Shown here: positions 44,439-53,524 of the stretch, piece after piece
Position numbering within the stretch: position 1 is the first letter of the stretch
How the letters are laid out: the number at the start of each line of letters is the position of its first letter
NCBI RefSeq assembly: GCF_011759605.1
Contig: NZ_JAAOYX010000001.1
Span: 1,116,001 to 1,180,000 of the forward strand
DNA length: 64,000 bases
Direction of reading: 5' to 3'
Source: Luteibacter sp. SG786
GTDB lineage: Bacteria; Pseudomonadota; Gammaproteobacteria; Xanthomonadales; Rhodanobacteraceae
The notes under the pieces: model-generated
The model's input: the letters and a program-made list of their open reading frames with translations, nothing else
What the model was told of the DNA's origin: nothing
Databases searched by the model: none
Program-made: the position numbers and the translations under genes

Positions 44439-46004
44439 TTAATGTGCGGCTGCACCACCGGCATTCCCGAACGGCGGCTTCGCAAACCAGAGGATGGGGA
44501 TGAGCGACAGGAACAGGATGGCGCAGCCCCAGAACACGTCGTTTACCGCCAGCGTGGCGGCCTCGCGGGTGACCAGCTGGTCCACCACGGCCAGGCCCGG
44601 CTTGCCCGGAATGCCCAGCGTGGTGAGCTTCTGGGTGAACGCCGTGGTGGCGGGCGAGGCGTGCGTCACATATTCGGTGAGTGCCGCATGGTGGGAATCC
44701 GTGCGGTGCTGCCACAGCGTCACCGTGATGGCGGTGGACACGCTGGAGGCCAGCGTGCGGCAGAAATTCGCCAGGCCCGACGCGCCTGCGATCTGGTCCG
44801 GATTGAGGCCGGAGAGGAATATCTGGTTGAGCGGAATGAAGAAGCAGGCGATGGCGATGCCCATGATGAAGCGCGGCAGCACCAGCGCGGCGTACGACGC
44901 ACCGCTGTTGAACCCGGCGAACCAGAACGAAGTGAACGCGAACACCAGGAAGGCGAAGGTGACCACCGCGCGCAATTCCAGCCGCTGGATGTTCTTGCCG
45001 ATGAAGGGCGAGACGAGGAAGGCCAGGATGCCCACGGGCGCAGTGGCGAGGCCCGCCCATGTCGCGGTGTAGCCCAGGGTGGTCTGCAACCACAGCGGGA
45101 ACACCACATTGATGCCGAAGAAGGCGAGCATGCCGAGCGACAGCGCGGTCACGCCGATGGCGAAGTTGCGGCGGGCGAACAGCGAGAGGTCGACCACCGG
45201 ATGCTTGGCCGTGAGTTCCCAGATGACCAGGAACACCAGCGCCACCAGGGCGATGAGACCCAGCGTGAGGATCATCGGCGACGCGAACCAGTCGTGGTCG
45301 TTGCCGTTGTCCAGCATGAACTGCAGCGAGCCCACGCCAAGGATGAGCAGCGCAAGGCCCACGGTATCGATCGGCGCCTTCACGATCTTCGTTTCGCGGT
45401 GGCGCAGGATGGCCCAGGTGACGAAACCCGCGGCGGCACCGACCGGCACGTTGATGTAGAAGATCCACGGCCAGGAGAAATTGTCGGTGAGGTAACCGCC
45501 GAGGATCGGACCGAAGATGGGCGCCACGACCACCGTCATGGCCCACATCGCCAGGGCGATGCCTTGTTTCGTCTTCGGGTAGCTGGCCAGGAGCAGCGAT
45601 AGCGACAAGGCCACCATCGGCCCGGAACCCGCGCCCTGCATCAGCCGGAAGATCACCAGCATCGGCATGTTCGTGGCAAGGCCGCACAGCATGGAAAACG
45701 CCACGAACAGGCCCACGGAGACGCAGAACGTGCGCACTTCGCCGAAGCGCTTCGCCAGCCAGCCGGTGAGCGGCTGCATGATGGCGCTGGCAAGGGCATA
45801 GGAACTGATGGCCCAGGTGCCCTCGCTCGAACTCACGCCCAGGCTGCCCGCGATGTGCGGAACGGCCACGTTGACGATCGTCATGTCGAGGATCTCCATG
45901 AACGTGGAGAACGCGACGGCGATCGTCAGCAGGACCAGCGGCCCGCCGTGCAGCGGCTTGGGGCCGTTGGCGGCGGCGTCGGGAAGGGCGGTGTCGTCGC
46001 TCAA
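44439..46004 (-). CDS. emrB: EmrB-type DHA2 multidrug efflux permease
   Basis: A 521-residue MFS pump with about 14 membrane helices; the DHA2 pattern is clear (LDMTIVNVAVPHIAGSLG in helix 1, LMQGAGSGPMVALSLSLL). It pairs with EmrA and an outer-membrane channel to expel drugs across both membranes. Start overlaps the emrA stop by 4 bp. Last gene of marR-nodT-emrA-emrB. Confidence 0.93.
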   Translation of the reverse strand: MSDDTALPDAAANGPKPLHGGPLVLLTIAVAFSTFMEILDMTIVNVAVPHIAGSLGVSSSEGTWAISSYALASAIMQPLTGWLAKRFGEVRTFCVSVGLFVAFSMLCGLATNMPMLVIFRLMQGAGSGPMVALSLSLLLASYPKTKQGIALAMWAMTVVVAPIFGPILGGYLTDNFSWPWIFYINVPVGAAAGFVTWAILRHRETKIVKAPIDTVGLALLILGVGSLQFMLDNGNDHDWFASPMILTLGLIALVALVFLVIWELTAKHPVVDLSLFARRNFAIGVTALSLGMLAFFGINVVFPLWLQTTLGYTATWAGLATAPVGILAFLVSPFIGKNIQRLELRAVVTFAFLVFAFTSFWFAGFNSGASYAALVLPRFIMGIAIACFFIPLNQIFLSGLNPDQIAGASGLANFCRTLASSVSTAITVTLWQHRTDSHHAALTEYVTHASPATTAFTQKLTTLGIPGKPGLAVVDQLVTREAATLAVNDVFWGCAILFLSLIPILWFAKPPFGNAGGAAAH

Positions 46005-47200
46005 GGCACGCCGGCTCCGAGGTTGGCGCGCACGATGGCGTCGGCGGCGGCGTCGGCCTTGGAAGCCACGTCGTCATAAACGCGCGTCTGCGCCACGGGA
46101 ACGTTGGAGGGTTGGGCGGGCAACACGTCGCCCTTGTCGTCCGTGATGTCCACCGTCACAGCGGTGGAAAGGCCGATGCGCAGCGGATGCTTGTCGAGGT
46201 CCTTGGGATCGAGCGCGATGCGAACGGGGACACGCTGCACCACCTTGATCCAGTTACCGGTGGCGTTCTGCGCGGGCAGCAACGAGAAGGCGCTGCCGGT
46301 GCCGGCCCCGAGGCCTATCACCTTGCCGTGGTATTCCACGCCGCCGCCGTAGATGTCGGCTTCCACCTTTGCGGGCTGCCCGATGCGCACGTGGCGCAGC
46401 TGGCCTTCCTTGAAGTTGGCGTCCACCCAAAGGTCGTGCAGCGGCACCACGGTCATCAGTTGCTGGCCGGGCTGTACGCTGTTGCCCACCTGCACGCCAC
46501 GCAGAGCGACATAGCCGTCGATGGGCGCGACGATGGCGTTTCGCTGCGCAGCCACCCACGCCTGGCGGAAGTTGGCACGTGCCTGGGCCACGGTGGGGTT
46601 GTCCTCGACATTGCTGCCGTCCACGAGCGCACGGGCCGCGTCCGCCTGCCGCTGGGCCGAGTCCAGCGCGGACTGCGCGCTGGTCACCGCGTCGCGGGCG
46701 TGCTGCACTTCCTCGGGCGCCACGGCCTTCTCGGCAAGCAGCGGGAGACGGCGCTTCAGGTCGTCCTGCGCGCGCTTCAGGTCCTGCTGGCGGGCCACGA
46801 GCGCCGCGTCGGCGCTTGCGGCCGACTGCGTCTGCTGGCGCACCTGGCGCACTGCCTGCGCGAGCGCGCTGCCGGCCTTGCGCAGCGCTACGTCGGCATC
46901 CGTCGGATCGAGCCGCACGAGTACCTGGCCGGCGTTCACGCGCTGGGTGTCGTCCGCGTAGACGCCGACGACGATGCCCGGCACCTGTGCCGAGATGGCC
47001 ACCTGGTTGCCGCCCACGTAGGCGTCGTCGGTGGTCTCGCGGGTGGAGAACACGAAAAGCCAGAGAAGGAACCAGATCACGCCCGCGAGGACGAAGACCA
47101 GCAGCGCGATGAGCAGCGCGCGGCCGCGCTTGCGCTTGTCCTTGGGCGCGTTGCCGCTTTCGTCCTGCGCGGGCTGCGTATCGTTGGGGGAAGCGCTCAT
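46001..47200 (-). CDS. emrA: EmrA-type membrane fusion protein
   Basis: A 399-residue periplasmic adaptor: one N-terminal helix (about 28-50), biotinyl-lipoyl halves (TDDAYVGGNQVAISAQVPG and IVAPIDGYVALRGVQVGNSV) flanking a coiled-coil hairpin, then the barrel domain. Bridges EmrB to the NodT-like channel; the start overlaps the nodT-like stop by 4 bp. Confidence 0.93.
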   Translation of the reverse strand: MSASPNDTQPAQDESGNAPKDKRKRGRALLIALLVFVLAGVIWFLLWLFVFSTRETTDDAYVGGNQVAISAQVPGIVVGVYADDTQRVNAGQVLVRLDPTDADVALRKAGSALAQAVRQVRQQTQSAASADAALVARQQDLKRAQDDLKRRLPLLAEKAVAPEEVQHARDAVTSAQSALDSAQRQADAARALVDGSNVEDNPTVAQARANFRQAWVAAQRNAIVAPIDGYVALRGVQVGNSVQPGQQLMTVVPLHDLWVDANFKEGQLRHVRIGQPAKVEADIYGGGVEYHGKVIGLGAGTGSAFSLLPAQNATGNWIKVVQRVPVRIALDPKDLDKHPLRIGLSTAVTVDITDDKGDVLPAQPSNVPVAQTRVYDDVASKADAAADAIVRANLGAGVP

Positions 47201-48657
47201 GGGCTCGTGGTTCCGTGGGTGCTGGTAGTGGAGGAGGATGCGATGGGCTCGGCGCGGTAACCGCCGCCGAGCGCCTTGATGAGTGCGACGTCGGTGGACA
47301 GCGCCTGCGCGTGCAGATCGGTGTCCGCGTCCTGCTGCTGGATCAGCGCCGCTTCCGTTGCCAGGGACTCGCGGTCGTCGCGTACGCCGCGCGCCGCGCG
47401 TGCCTTCGCGCTAGCAAGCAGCGCGTCGGCCGCGTCGATCTGGGCGGCCTGCTGTGTCCGTCGGTTAGCGAGCTGCTGCGCGCCCAGTGCCTGCGTGGCG
47501 ACGTCGCGTGCGGCGGATGCCACCGTGGCGTTGTATTGGGCCACGGCCGCGTCGAGCTGTGCCCGGGTCACGCCGTGGTTCGCCTCGAGCGCACCGCCTT
47601 CGAAGATCGGCAGGTGAATCGCGGGACTCAAGGAGAACACGCGGCTGTCGGCAGAGAACACCTTGTCCATGTCGATGCTCGACAAGCCGGCCATCGCACT
47701 GAGGCTGACATCCGGGAAGAACTGCGCGCGCGCGGCATCCGTCTGGCGCAATGCCGCTTCGATCTGCCACCGGCTGGCGGCGATGTCGGGGCGGCGCGCC
47801 ATGAGGTCGGTGCCGGCATCGGACGGGAGGCCCGGCGTCACCTGGGGGAGCGGGCGCGGCGTCAATGCGGGAAGCTCGGCCGGCGACACGCCGACCAGCG
47901 TGGCGATCGAGACGCGGCGGATATCCGCCGAGCCCTGCAATGCCACGCGCTGCTGGCGCGCGCCGGCCAGTTCCGCGCGGGCCTGCTGGGCGGTGTCGGG
48001 TACGTCGACGCCTTGCTTCACGCGCAGCTCGGCGATGCGCAACGCGCGTTCGCGCGCGGCGACGAGCCTGTCGGCGAGGGCCACGCGGGCCTCGTCGGCA
48101 AGCCAGCCGAAATACGTATCGGCCACCATCGCCTGGATGCCCAGCGACGCCGCCGAACGTTCGGCTTCCGCCGCCCGGGCGCTGTCGATGGCGGATTCGA
48201 TGGCGAATCGCTTCTTGCCCCACCAGTCGAAGTCGTAGCTCACCTGGATGCCGAGGTCGGCCTGGTTGTACCAGGTGAACCCGAGAAACTGCGAGGGAAT
48301 GAGGCCGTGTTCGCTCATCCGCTGGCGGGTGACCTGCGCGCTGCCGTCCACGCGGAGGCCAGCCTGCGCCGCGGCGACACGGATGTTCTGCTCGGCCGAC
48401 GACACCCGGGCGCGCGCTTGCGCCAGATCGGGCGCGCCGCGCAGGGCCATGTCCATCAGCGTGTCGAGTTGCGGATCGCCGTACACCTTCCACCACTGAG
48501 CGTCGGGCCACCCCGCGCGCTGGGTGGTGTTCAGGCCGGCCAGGGGCGCTTCGTCGCGAAGCGCAGGCCGTTCGATTTTCGCCGGCACGTGGCAGGCGGC
48601 CAGCAGCGTGGCAACCGCGCAGGCGAGCAGGGCGGGGCGGAGCGGGGCAAGGGTCAT
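47197..48657 (-). CDS. NodT-family outer-membrane efflux lipoprotein
   Basis: A 486-residue TolC-like channel with a lipobox (ATLLAAC, lipid on Cys22) and two OEP repeats of long helices. Provides the exit duct for EmrAB. ATG 48657 overlaps the marR stop by 4 bp. Confidence 0.93.
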   Translation of the reverse strand: MTLAPLRPALLACAVATLLAACHVPAKIERPALRDEAPLAGLNTTQRAGWPDAQWWKVYGDPQLDTLMDMALRGAPDLAQARARVSSAEQNIRVAAAQAGLRVDGSAQVTRQRMSEHGLIPSQFLGFTWYNQADLGIQVSYDFDWWGKKRFAIESAIDSARAAEAERSAASLGIQAMVADTYFGWLADEARVALADRLVAARERALRIAELRVKQGVDVPDTAQQARAELAGARQQRVALQGSADIRRVSIATLVGVSPAELPALTPRPLPQVTPGLPSDAGTDLMARRPDIAASRWQIEAALRQTDAARAQFFPDVSLSAMAGLSSIDMDKVFSADSRVFSLSPAIHLPIFEGGALEANHGVTRAQLDAAVAQYNATVASAARDVATQALGAQQLANRRTQQAAQIDAADALLASAKARAARGVRDDRESLATEAALIQQQDADTDLHAQALSTDVALIKALGGGYRAEPIASSSTTSTHGTTSP

Positions 48658-49181
48658 GGTGTGGCGTCCGGGTCCACCAGGGGATCGATATGCAGGGCGA
48701 GCTTCTTCAGCAGGCGCTCGAAGGTCTTGCGTTCGGCCGCGCTGAAACAGGCGAACGATTCGACCAGCGAAGGAAACAGGGGGGGCAGCATCTTCGCCAC
48801 GAAACGGCGGCCTGCCGGTGTGATGCGAAGCACGACCTGACGCCGGTCGTGCGTGGCGTGCGATCGCGAGATGAGATCGCGCTTGGCGAGTGCATTGGCG
48901 ATGCGCGTCATGTTCGTGGGTTTCTGCTCGGCGAGCAGGCAGAGTCGGCCCGGTGTCGCGGTGCCGTCCTCGCTGCTGTACAGCATCATGAGCGTGCGGA
49001 AGTCGCTGTCGTTGAGGCCGTAGGGCTTGAGCTTGACCTCGAATTCGCGCAGCAGCGCACCGGCGGTCAGCATCAGCAACCGCACGAGAAGCACTTCCGA
49101 CACGGGCATGGCCGGCATGCGGCTGGCCACGCTGTCGACGCCCTCGTAGATGGCCTCGACACACGTCTTGATCCTGGACAT
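48654..49181 (-). CDS. MarR-family regulator of the efflux operon
   Basis: A 175-residue winged-helix regulator: LNDSDFRTLMMLYSSEDGTATPGRLC, then the recognition region KPTNMTRIANALAKRDLISR and wing HDRRQVVLRITPAG. It heads the efflux operon and a matching palindrome lies 12 bp upstream of its start, so autorepression relieved by a drug ligand is likely. Confidence 0.9.
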   Translation of the reverse strand: MSRIKTCVEAIYEGVDSVASRMPAMPVSEVLLVRLLMLTAGALLREFEVKLKPYGLNDSDFRTLMMLYSSEDGTATPGRLCLLAEQKPTNMTRIANALAKRDLISRSHATHDRRQVVLRITPAGRRFVAKMLPPLFPSLVESFACFSAAERKTFERLLKKLALHIDPLVDPDATP

Positions 49182-49192
49182 TTCGCTGGCTA

Positions 49193-49212
49193 ATAGTTCG
49201 CTAGTGAACTAT
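49193..49212. promoter_or_regulatory. probable MarR operator
   Basis: ATAGTTC-6 bp-GAACTAT, a 7-bp-arm palindrome directly upstream of the marR start. Nearby GCTAGCAA occurs twice (49217, 49236). Confidence 0.6.
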
Positions 49213-49254
49213 CAGGCTAGCAAGAATCGTCTGACGCTAGCAATAGGCCGTTGC

Positions 49255-50019
49255 TTACAAGCGGAACAGCGCCGTGGCGTTGGCCGTGGTCCGCGCGGCC
49301 ACATCCGCCTCCGATTCCCCGCGCAGGTTCGCCACCGTGCGCAGCACGTCGCGCAGATAGGCGGGCTCGTTGCGTTCCCCCTGGTGTCCCGAGCCGGGCT
49401 GGTCGGGTGCATCGGTTTCGAGGAGCAGCCGGTCGAGGGGCATGGCCGCCACGACGCGGTGGATGCGGTGGGCGCGCTCGTAAGTCACCGGGCCGCCGAT
49501 GCCGATGTGGAAGCCGAGGTCGAACAGTTGCCGCGCCTGCTCCTCGCTGCCCGAGAAACTGTGCACCACGCCGCGCAATCCGCCCATGCGGCGCAAGGTG
49601 TGGATCACTTCCTCGAAGGCCCGCCGGGCATGCACGATCACCGGCAGGTCGTGTTCCCGGGCTATTGCCAGTTGCCGATGGAACAGGTCGCGCTGGCGTT
49701 CCGGGTCGAGCCCGTCGACGTAGAAGTCCAGGCCTATCTCGCCCACCGCCACGGCGCCGTGGTGTTCGAGCCAGGCCGGAAGTTCGTCCAGGTGCTCGTC
49801 GCGATGGTTCGCCAGGAAGAGGGGGTGCAGGCCATAGGCGACTGAAACGCCTTCGCGCGATGCGGCCAGGTGCTCGATCCTTTCCCAGTTTCCGCGGTCG
49901 ATCGCGGGAACGACCCAACGCCGCACGCCTGCCTCGCGCGATCGCCCGAACATGGTGTCGCCGTCACCGTCGAACGAGGCGTCGTCCAGGTGCGCGTGGG
50001 TGTCTACGAGGTCGAGCAT
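49255..50019 (-). CDS. tatD: TatD-family metal-dependent hydrolase
   Basis: A 254-residue TIM-barrel hydrolase: DTHAHLDD (metal HxH), GEIGLDFY (metal Glu), VIVHARRA, VVHSFSG and ETDAPDQPG. TatD enzymes act as DNases or deacylases in quality control. Separated from marR by about 70 bp. Confidence 0.92.
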   Translation of the reverse strand: MLDLVDTHAHLDDASFDGDGDTMFGRSREAGVRRWVVPAIDRGNWERIEHLAASREGVSVAYGLHPLFLANHRDEHLDELPAWLEHHGAVAVGEIGLDFYVDGLDPERQRDLFHRQLAIAREHDLPVIVHARRAFEEVIHTLRRMGGLRGVVHSFSGSEEQARQLFDLGFHIGIGGPVTYERAHRIHRVVAAMPLDRLLLETDAPDQPGSGHQGERNEPAYLRDVLRTVANLRGESEADVAARTTANATALFRL

Positions 50020-50158
50020 GTCGGTGCGTTACCTGAATGGACGTAAGTGTGAGTCTAAGGCGTCGTTCAGTTTAACGACTGTCAAATGGCGACGAGGCGG
50101 CTTTGGGTGATGGGGCTCAAGCGCTATCGGGTCGCCGATCCACAGTGGAGATTAGGGT

Positions 50159-50758
50159 ATGAACAGGTTGAAGATTTCCGTCCTGAACGCCGGTTTGGGC
50201 GCGGCCCTGGTATTTGGCCTGTCCGCCTGCAACCGCGATGCGAACGCCGACGTGGCGAATGCGCCGGCCGGGGCAGCGGCCTCCCAGCCGATCGCACCGC
50301 CGCCGGCCGAGCCGGCCGGCCCGAAGTATGCCCGCGTGGTCAGCGTGGACCCGGTTCGCGAAACCACCGAAGGCCGTCGCGAGTGCCATGACGAGGTGGT
50401 GACCCGCCGGGCTCCGGTGAAGGATCAGCACCAGATCGCCGGTACCGCCATCGGTGCGGTCGCGGGCGGCCTGCTCGGCAACCAGATCGGCGGCGGCAAG
50501 GGGCGCACGCTCGCGACGGTGGCAGGAGCGGTGGGCGGCGGTTACGCCGGGCACGAGATCCAGGAGCGTCGACAGGAAACCAATACCGTCACCAGCACGG
50601 TGCGCAAATGCAGCTCGGTGCCGGGCAGCGACAAGATCGTGGCTTACGACGTTCGCTACGAATACAACGGCGTGACCCGTTCGGTGCGCATGGACCACGA
50701 TCCGGGTGACCGCGTCGAGGTGCAGGAAGGCGTCACGGCGGTATCGGACGCGCGTTGA
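50159..50758 (+). CDS. glycine-zipper 2TM lipoprotein
   Basis: A 199-residue lipoprotein (lipobox VFGLSAC, Cys24) with a Pro/Ala-rich linker and a glycine-zipper domain (GTAIGAVAGGLLGNQIGGGK, then AGAVGGGYAGHEI). The C-terminal part resembles the SlyB/Rick17kDa outer-membrane group. No enzymatic motif; envelope integrity is the usual role. Its sister gene follows 32 bp downstream. Confidence 0.85.
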   Translation: MNRLKISVLNAGLGAALVFGLSACNRDANADVANAPAGAAASQPIAPPPAEPAGPKYARVVSVDPVRETTEGRRECHDEVVTRRAPVKDQHQIAGTAIGAVAGGLLGNQIGGGKGRTLATVAGAVGGGYAGHEIQERRQETNTVTSTVRKCSSVPGSDKIVAYDVRYEYNGVTRSVRMDHDPGDRVEVQEGVTAVSDAR

Positions 50759-50790
50759 TCCACGAATTCCTCTCCTAAGGAGTACAGCCC

Positions 50791-51258
50791 ATGCACAGCA
50801 TCGTTCGGAAGGCCGGCCTCGTTGCCGCCGCTTTGGCAACATTGTCGTTGACGGCGTGCTATGAGCAGCCGCGTCGGGTTTACCGGGACGATCGCGTCGT
50901 GTATTCCGGTGCACCGCGCGGTTGCGAGCAGTGCGGCGTGGTGGAGGATGTCGAGCAGGTGTACGTGGAGAAGGACTCGTCGCCGCTTGGTGCGGTCATC
51001 GGTGCCGTGGCGGGCGGTCTGCTCGGCAACACCATCGGCAAGGGCGACGGCCGTTCGGCGGCTACCGTCGGCGGCGCGGTGGTCGGCGGTGTCGTCGGCA
51101 ATCAGGTGGGCAAGCGCAATGGCGCGAACGATGTGGCGTTCCGTGTGCGTATCCGCCTGGACGACGGCCGTTGGGCCACCGTGACGCAGCGGGAAGATCC
51201 GCAGCTGCGTCGCGGCGATTACGTCGAGGTGCGTGGCGATCACGTGTATCGTCGTTAA
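50791..51258 (+). CDS. glycine-zipper 2TM lipoprotein, paralogue
   Basis: A 155-residue paralogue of the previous gene (lipobox LSLTAC, Cys23), with the zipper GAVIGAVAGGLLGNTIGKGD and a C-terminal strand-rich tail (FRVRIRLDDGRWATVTQ). Start preceded by TAAGGAG. The two zipper segments share the run AVAGGLLGN, pointing to tandem duplication. Confidence 0.85.
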   Translation: MHSIVRKAGLVAAALATLSLTACYEQPRRVYRDDRVVYSGAPRGCEQCGVVEDVEQVYVEKDSSPLGAVIGAVAGGLLGNTIGKGDGRSAATVGGAVVGGVVGNQVGKRNGANDVAFRVRIRLDDGRWATVTQREDPQLRRGDYVEVRGDHVYRR

Positions 51259-51291
51259 GACGTCTATACGTCCAAACGCGATGTCTCGTTG

Positions 51292-51390
51292 AAGTCGCTG
51301 GGCTCCTGTCTTCGCAGGAGCGACGGATTTCCAGCTTGTTGCGAAGAGTGGCGAGACCTCGTCCCTGCGAAGGCAGGGGCCCAGCGACTC
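51292..51390. repeat. inverted pair of family B palindromic repeats
   Basis: Copy at 51292-51326 (AGTCGCTGGG...CGACGG) faces an inverted copy at 51360-51390 (CGTCCCTGC...CCCAGCGACTC), able to form a long stem just before the terminator. Third copy at 29076-29110. Confidence 0.65.
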
Positions 51391-51393
51391 AAG

Positions 51394-51416
51394 AGCCCGC
51401 GTCAGCGGGCTTTTTT
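51394..51416 (+). terminator. intrinsic terminator after the glycine-zipper genes
   Basis: AGCCCGC, loop GTCA, GCGGGCT followed by TTTTTT. Confidence 0.88.
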
Positions 51417-51420
51417 ATGC

Positions 51421-51449
51421 AAAAAAAAAGACCCTCGTCCGAGGGCCCC
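51421..51449 (-). terminator. intrinsic terminator of the SleB-like gene
   Basis: Minus strand GGCCCTC, short loop, GAGGGTC followed by a run of nine T. It faces the plus-strand terminator a few bases away. Confidence 0.8.
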
Positions 51450-51510
51450 TTTTTCCCGGAGATCCCAAGCTGCCCGCCTGGATCTCTTTTCCCCGCAAGT
51501 TGTTCGCGCG

Positions 51511-51945
51511 TCAGTTGACGGCGTAGAACGCGTGGTCGCCGATCTTGCGAACGACGCGGCTGGCGGACCAGCTTGGTGAAACAGCAACGGTGGCGAAATG
51601 ATCAGCCTGCGGAACGTAAACCAGGCGTTCGCTCTTCGGCAGGCTCCAGTTGTTGAGGGAGTCGCCGGCGATTTTCCATGCCTTGTTCCATGCTACGAGA
51701 TCGTTGACCTCGAAATCCTTCGGTGTGGTGGTGATGGCGAACTGGCGTGGCGCCTTGACGACGTCGCAGACATTGCTGCCGCCCATGCGGCGATCGCGTC
51801 GCCTCAGGGCCACTTCCGCCACGGCGTACTGGCCGATGGTGGGTTCGCTGCGTGCCTCCAGGTAAACCGTCGTCGCCAGGCACGTCTGGTCGGCGAGGTG
51901 GCTCGGGAGGACGGACGCCATCCAGAGCAAAGCGGAGAGTTTCAT
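51511..51945 (-). CDS. SleB-like cell-wall hydrolase
   Basis: A 144-residue exported protein: a short signal (MKLSALLWMASVLPSHLADQ) and the Hydrolase_2 core CLATTVYLEARSEPTIGQYA, where the Glu in YLEAR is the expected catalytic acid, continuing VAEVALRRRDRRMGGSNVCDVV and QFAIT. SleB-fold enzymes are lytic transglycosylases of peptidoglycan; here a housekeeping wall role is likely. ATG 51945 has GGAGG. Confidence 0.85.
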   Translation of the reverse strand: MKLSALLWMASVLPSHLADQTCLATTVYLEARSEPTIGQYAVAEVALRRRDRRMGGSNVCDVVKAPRQFAITTTPKDFEVNDLVAWNKAWKIAGDSLNNWSLPKSERLVYVPQADHFATVAVSPSWSASRVVRKIGDHAFYAVN

Positions 51946-52377
51946 GTGTATCTGCCTCCAACGAGCTTTTCCGTCACTTGCGGCTGGAGGGCCATGGGAG
52001 ACGTATGAGCGGTAGACGGGCGGGCAGGCCGTTACTACCTGGACCAACCGATGGCATCCGTTGAATCTGATGAACACGGATGACTCGGGCGTCACACACT
52101 GTGACTGTACTGGGCGGCTGTCCGGAGCCGTCCGGTATAGGGTTTTCGGCTCGCGCGGAAACGGTGCGCGTCGCTCGTTCTCCGGTGGGGACCGGGTCGC
52201 GCCAGAACCGTCATCTTCGACGGATCGTCGCGGGTGTAACCGTGTCGTAACACCACGGCCACGTAAATGGGATCGGCGGAGCCTAGTGGCGGTTCGCCGT
52301 TTGCGCAAGTGCGGAGGGCGCTTGGTTCAGCTTCGACTCACACACATGCGCGAACATTTTTTTCGAAACAGTGCGCT
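51946..52377. other. gene-free region upstream of the SleB-like gene
   Basis: About 430 bp without a supported gene. It holds an inverted repeat GTCACA-CAC-TGTGAC at 52091-52105 and an AT-rich tract around 52345-52380 after the ygfZ stop. No clear promoter pair. Confidence 0.4.
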
Positions 52378-53169
52378 TTATTCTGCGAATGTCGAGATGA
52401 GATGAAGGCGTGCATCGGCGATGTCAAGAGTCTCCTCCTGTATCGCCGTATCGTCGAGTACGACAAGAGTTGTAGGCAAATTGCTGATGTGCGCGTGCAT
52501 CAACACCAAGCCTGCATCCTTGCCGTGAATGCGCAGCGCTTGCCCGTTCGCGAGACTCATGTGGCCTTCCACGCGCGCCGCATGCAGATGACGCTTGTGG
52601 CCACCGAGGAAATGCAGGCGCGCTGCAATCTCCTGACCGGGAAAACATCCTTTGTCGAATGCAACGGCACCCAGCCGTTCCATCGACAGTGCCGGTGGAA
52701 GCAACGTGCCGAGAGCGGCGTCGGGCAACCATGCAAAACCTTTCGCGATGTGACGTGCGATCCACGCGTCGTCGCTTTCGTTCGCGCCGATGCGCAACGA
52801 TGCATCGCCTTCACCGAGCGTCAACACACCATCGTCGGTTTCCATCGCTTCGCTGTCGGCGAGTGCGTCGCCATCGGCGACGTGCCGTTCCTGCGATACC
52901 TCGATCTTCACCTTCGCGCGGAACACGAAACGCGCCAGATCCTGTGCGAGCGCTTGCGCGTCGCCGCCCCGCGGCACCGCCACGAACCGTTCGTCCGACA
53001 CCCGCGCCACCTGGAGCAGGGCACGTACGCGCCCCTTGGGGTCCAGCCAGCCGCTCCACTGCCATTGGCCGGGGGCGAGCGACAGGATGTCGCTGCTGAA
53101 CTGGGCATTGGCGAAGCCCGCGGCGTCAGGGCCGGTGAGGGTTATCGTACGAGTGGTAGTGCTCGGCAT
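52378..53169 (-). CDS. ygfZ: YgfZ, folate-binding Fe-S cluster assembly protein
   Basis: A 263-residue GcvT-like protein with the signature KGCFPGQEIAARLHFLGG (about residues 171-188), whose Cys is essential in the family. YgfZ supports repair or assembly of certain iron-sulfur enzymes using tetrahydrofolate. It is divergent from the sdh operon, whose SdhB needs Fe-S clusters. No ribosome site is seen before ATG 53169, so initiation may be leaderless. Confidence 0.88.
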   Translation of the reverse strand: MPSTTTRTITLTGPDAAGFANAQFSSDILSLAPGQWQWSGWLDPKGRVRALLQVARVSDERFVAVPRGGDAQALAQDLARFVFRAKVKIEVSQERHVADGDALADSEAMETDDGVLTLGEGDASLRIGANESDDAWIARHIAKGFAWLPDAALGTLLPPALSMERLGAVAFDKGCFPGQEIAARLHFLGGHKRHLHAARVEGHMSLANGQALRIHGKDAGLVLMHAHISNLPTTLVVLDDTAIQEETLDIADARLHLISTFAE

Positions 53170-53296
53170 GGGGGAGGCGCACGAGGGAGGGGAGGGGTAA
53201 GATATACGGTCCGGCCGGGGCCTTCCCAAGGTCCGACGCATTCGTCAAGGTTGTGCTGCCGTGGCACAGGTATTACGCTTTCAGGGCTTTATAACC

Positions 53297-53464
53297 ATGT
53301 CCGACAATCCCTCCGAACCCAAGGGCACGAACGATTCCGCTCCGGCGAAGCCGCTCGTTCCGCCGGTCGTCCCCACGAACGGCGAAGCAGGGGTCGAGAA
53401 AGCGCCATTGGACCCAACGCGTTACGGCGACTGGGAAAAGAACGGACGCTGCATCGACTTCTGA
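53297..53464 (+). CDS. SdhAF4-like succinate dehydrogenase assembly protein (DUF1674)
   Basis: A 55-residue protein ending DPTRYGDWEKNGRCIDF, the signature of DUF1674/SDHAF4. Eukaryotic SDHAF4 binds flavinylated SdhA before complex assembly. The gene opens the sdh operon here, 60 bp before sdhC, which supports the same role. An ATG at 53261 is in frame but less likely. Confidence 0.8.
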   Translation: MSDNPSEPKGTNDSAPAKPLVPPVVPTNGEAGVEKAPLDPTRYGDWEKNGRCIDF

Positions 53465-53524
53465 GAACCGGAAGGCGAAGAGAGAGACCGTCGGGCACCA
53501 GCGATTCCAATCAGGATAGCCGCC

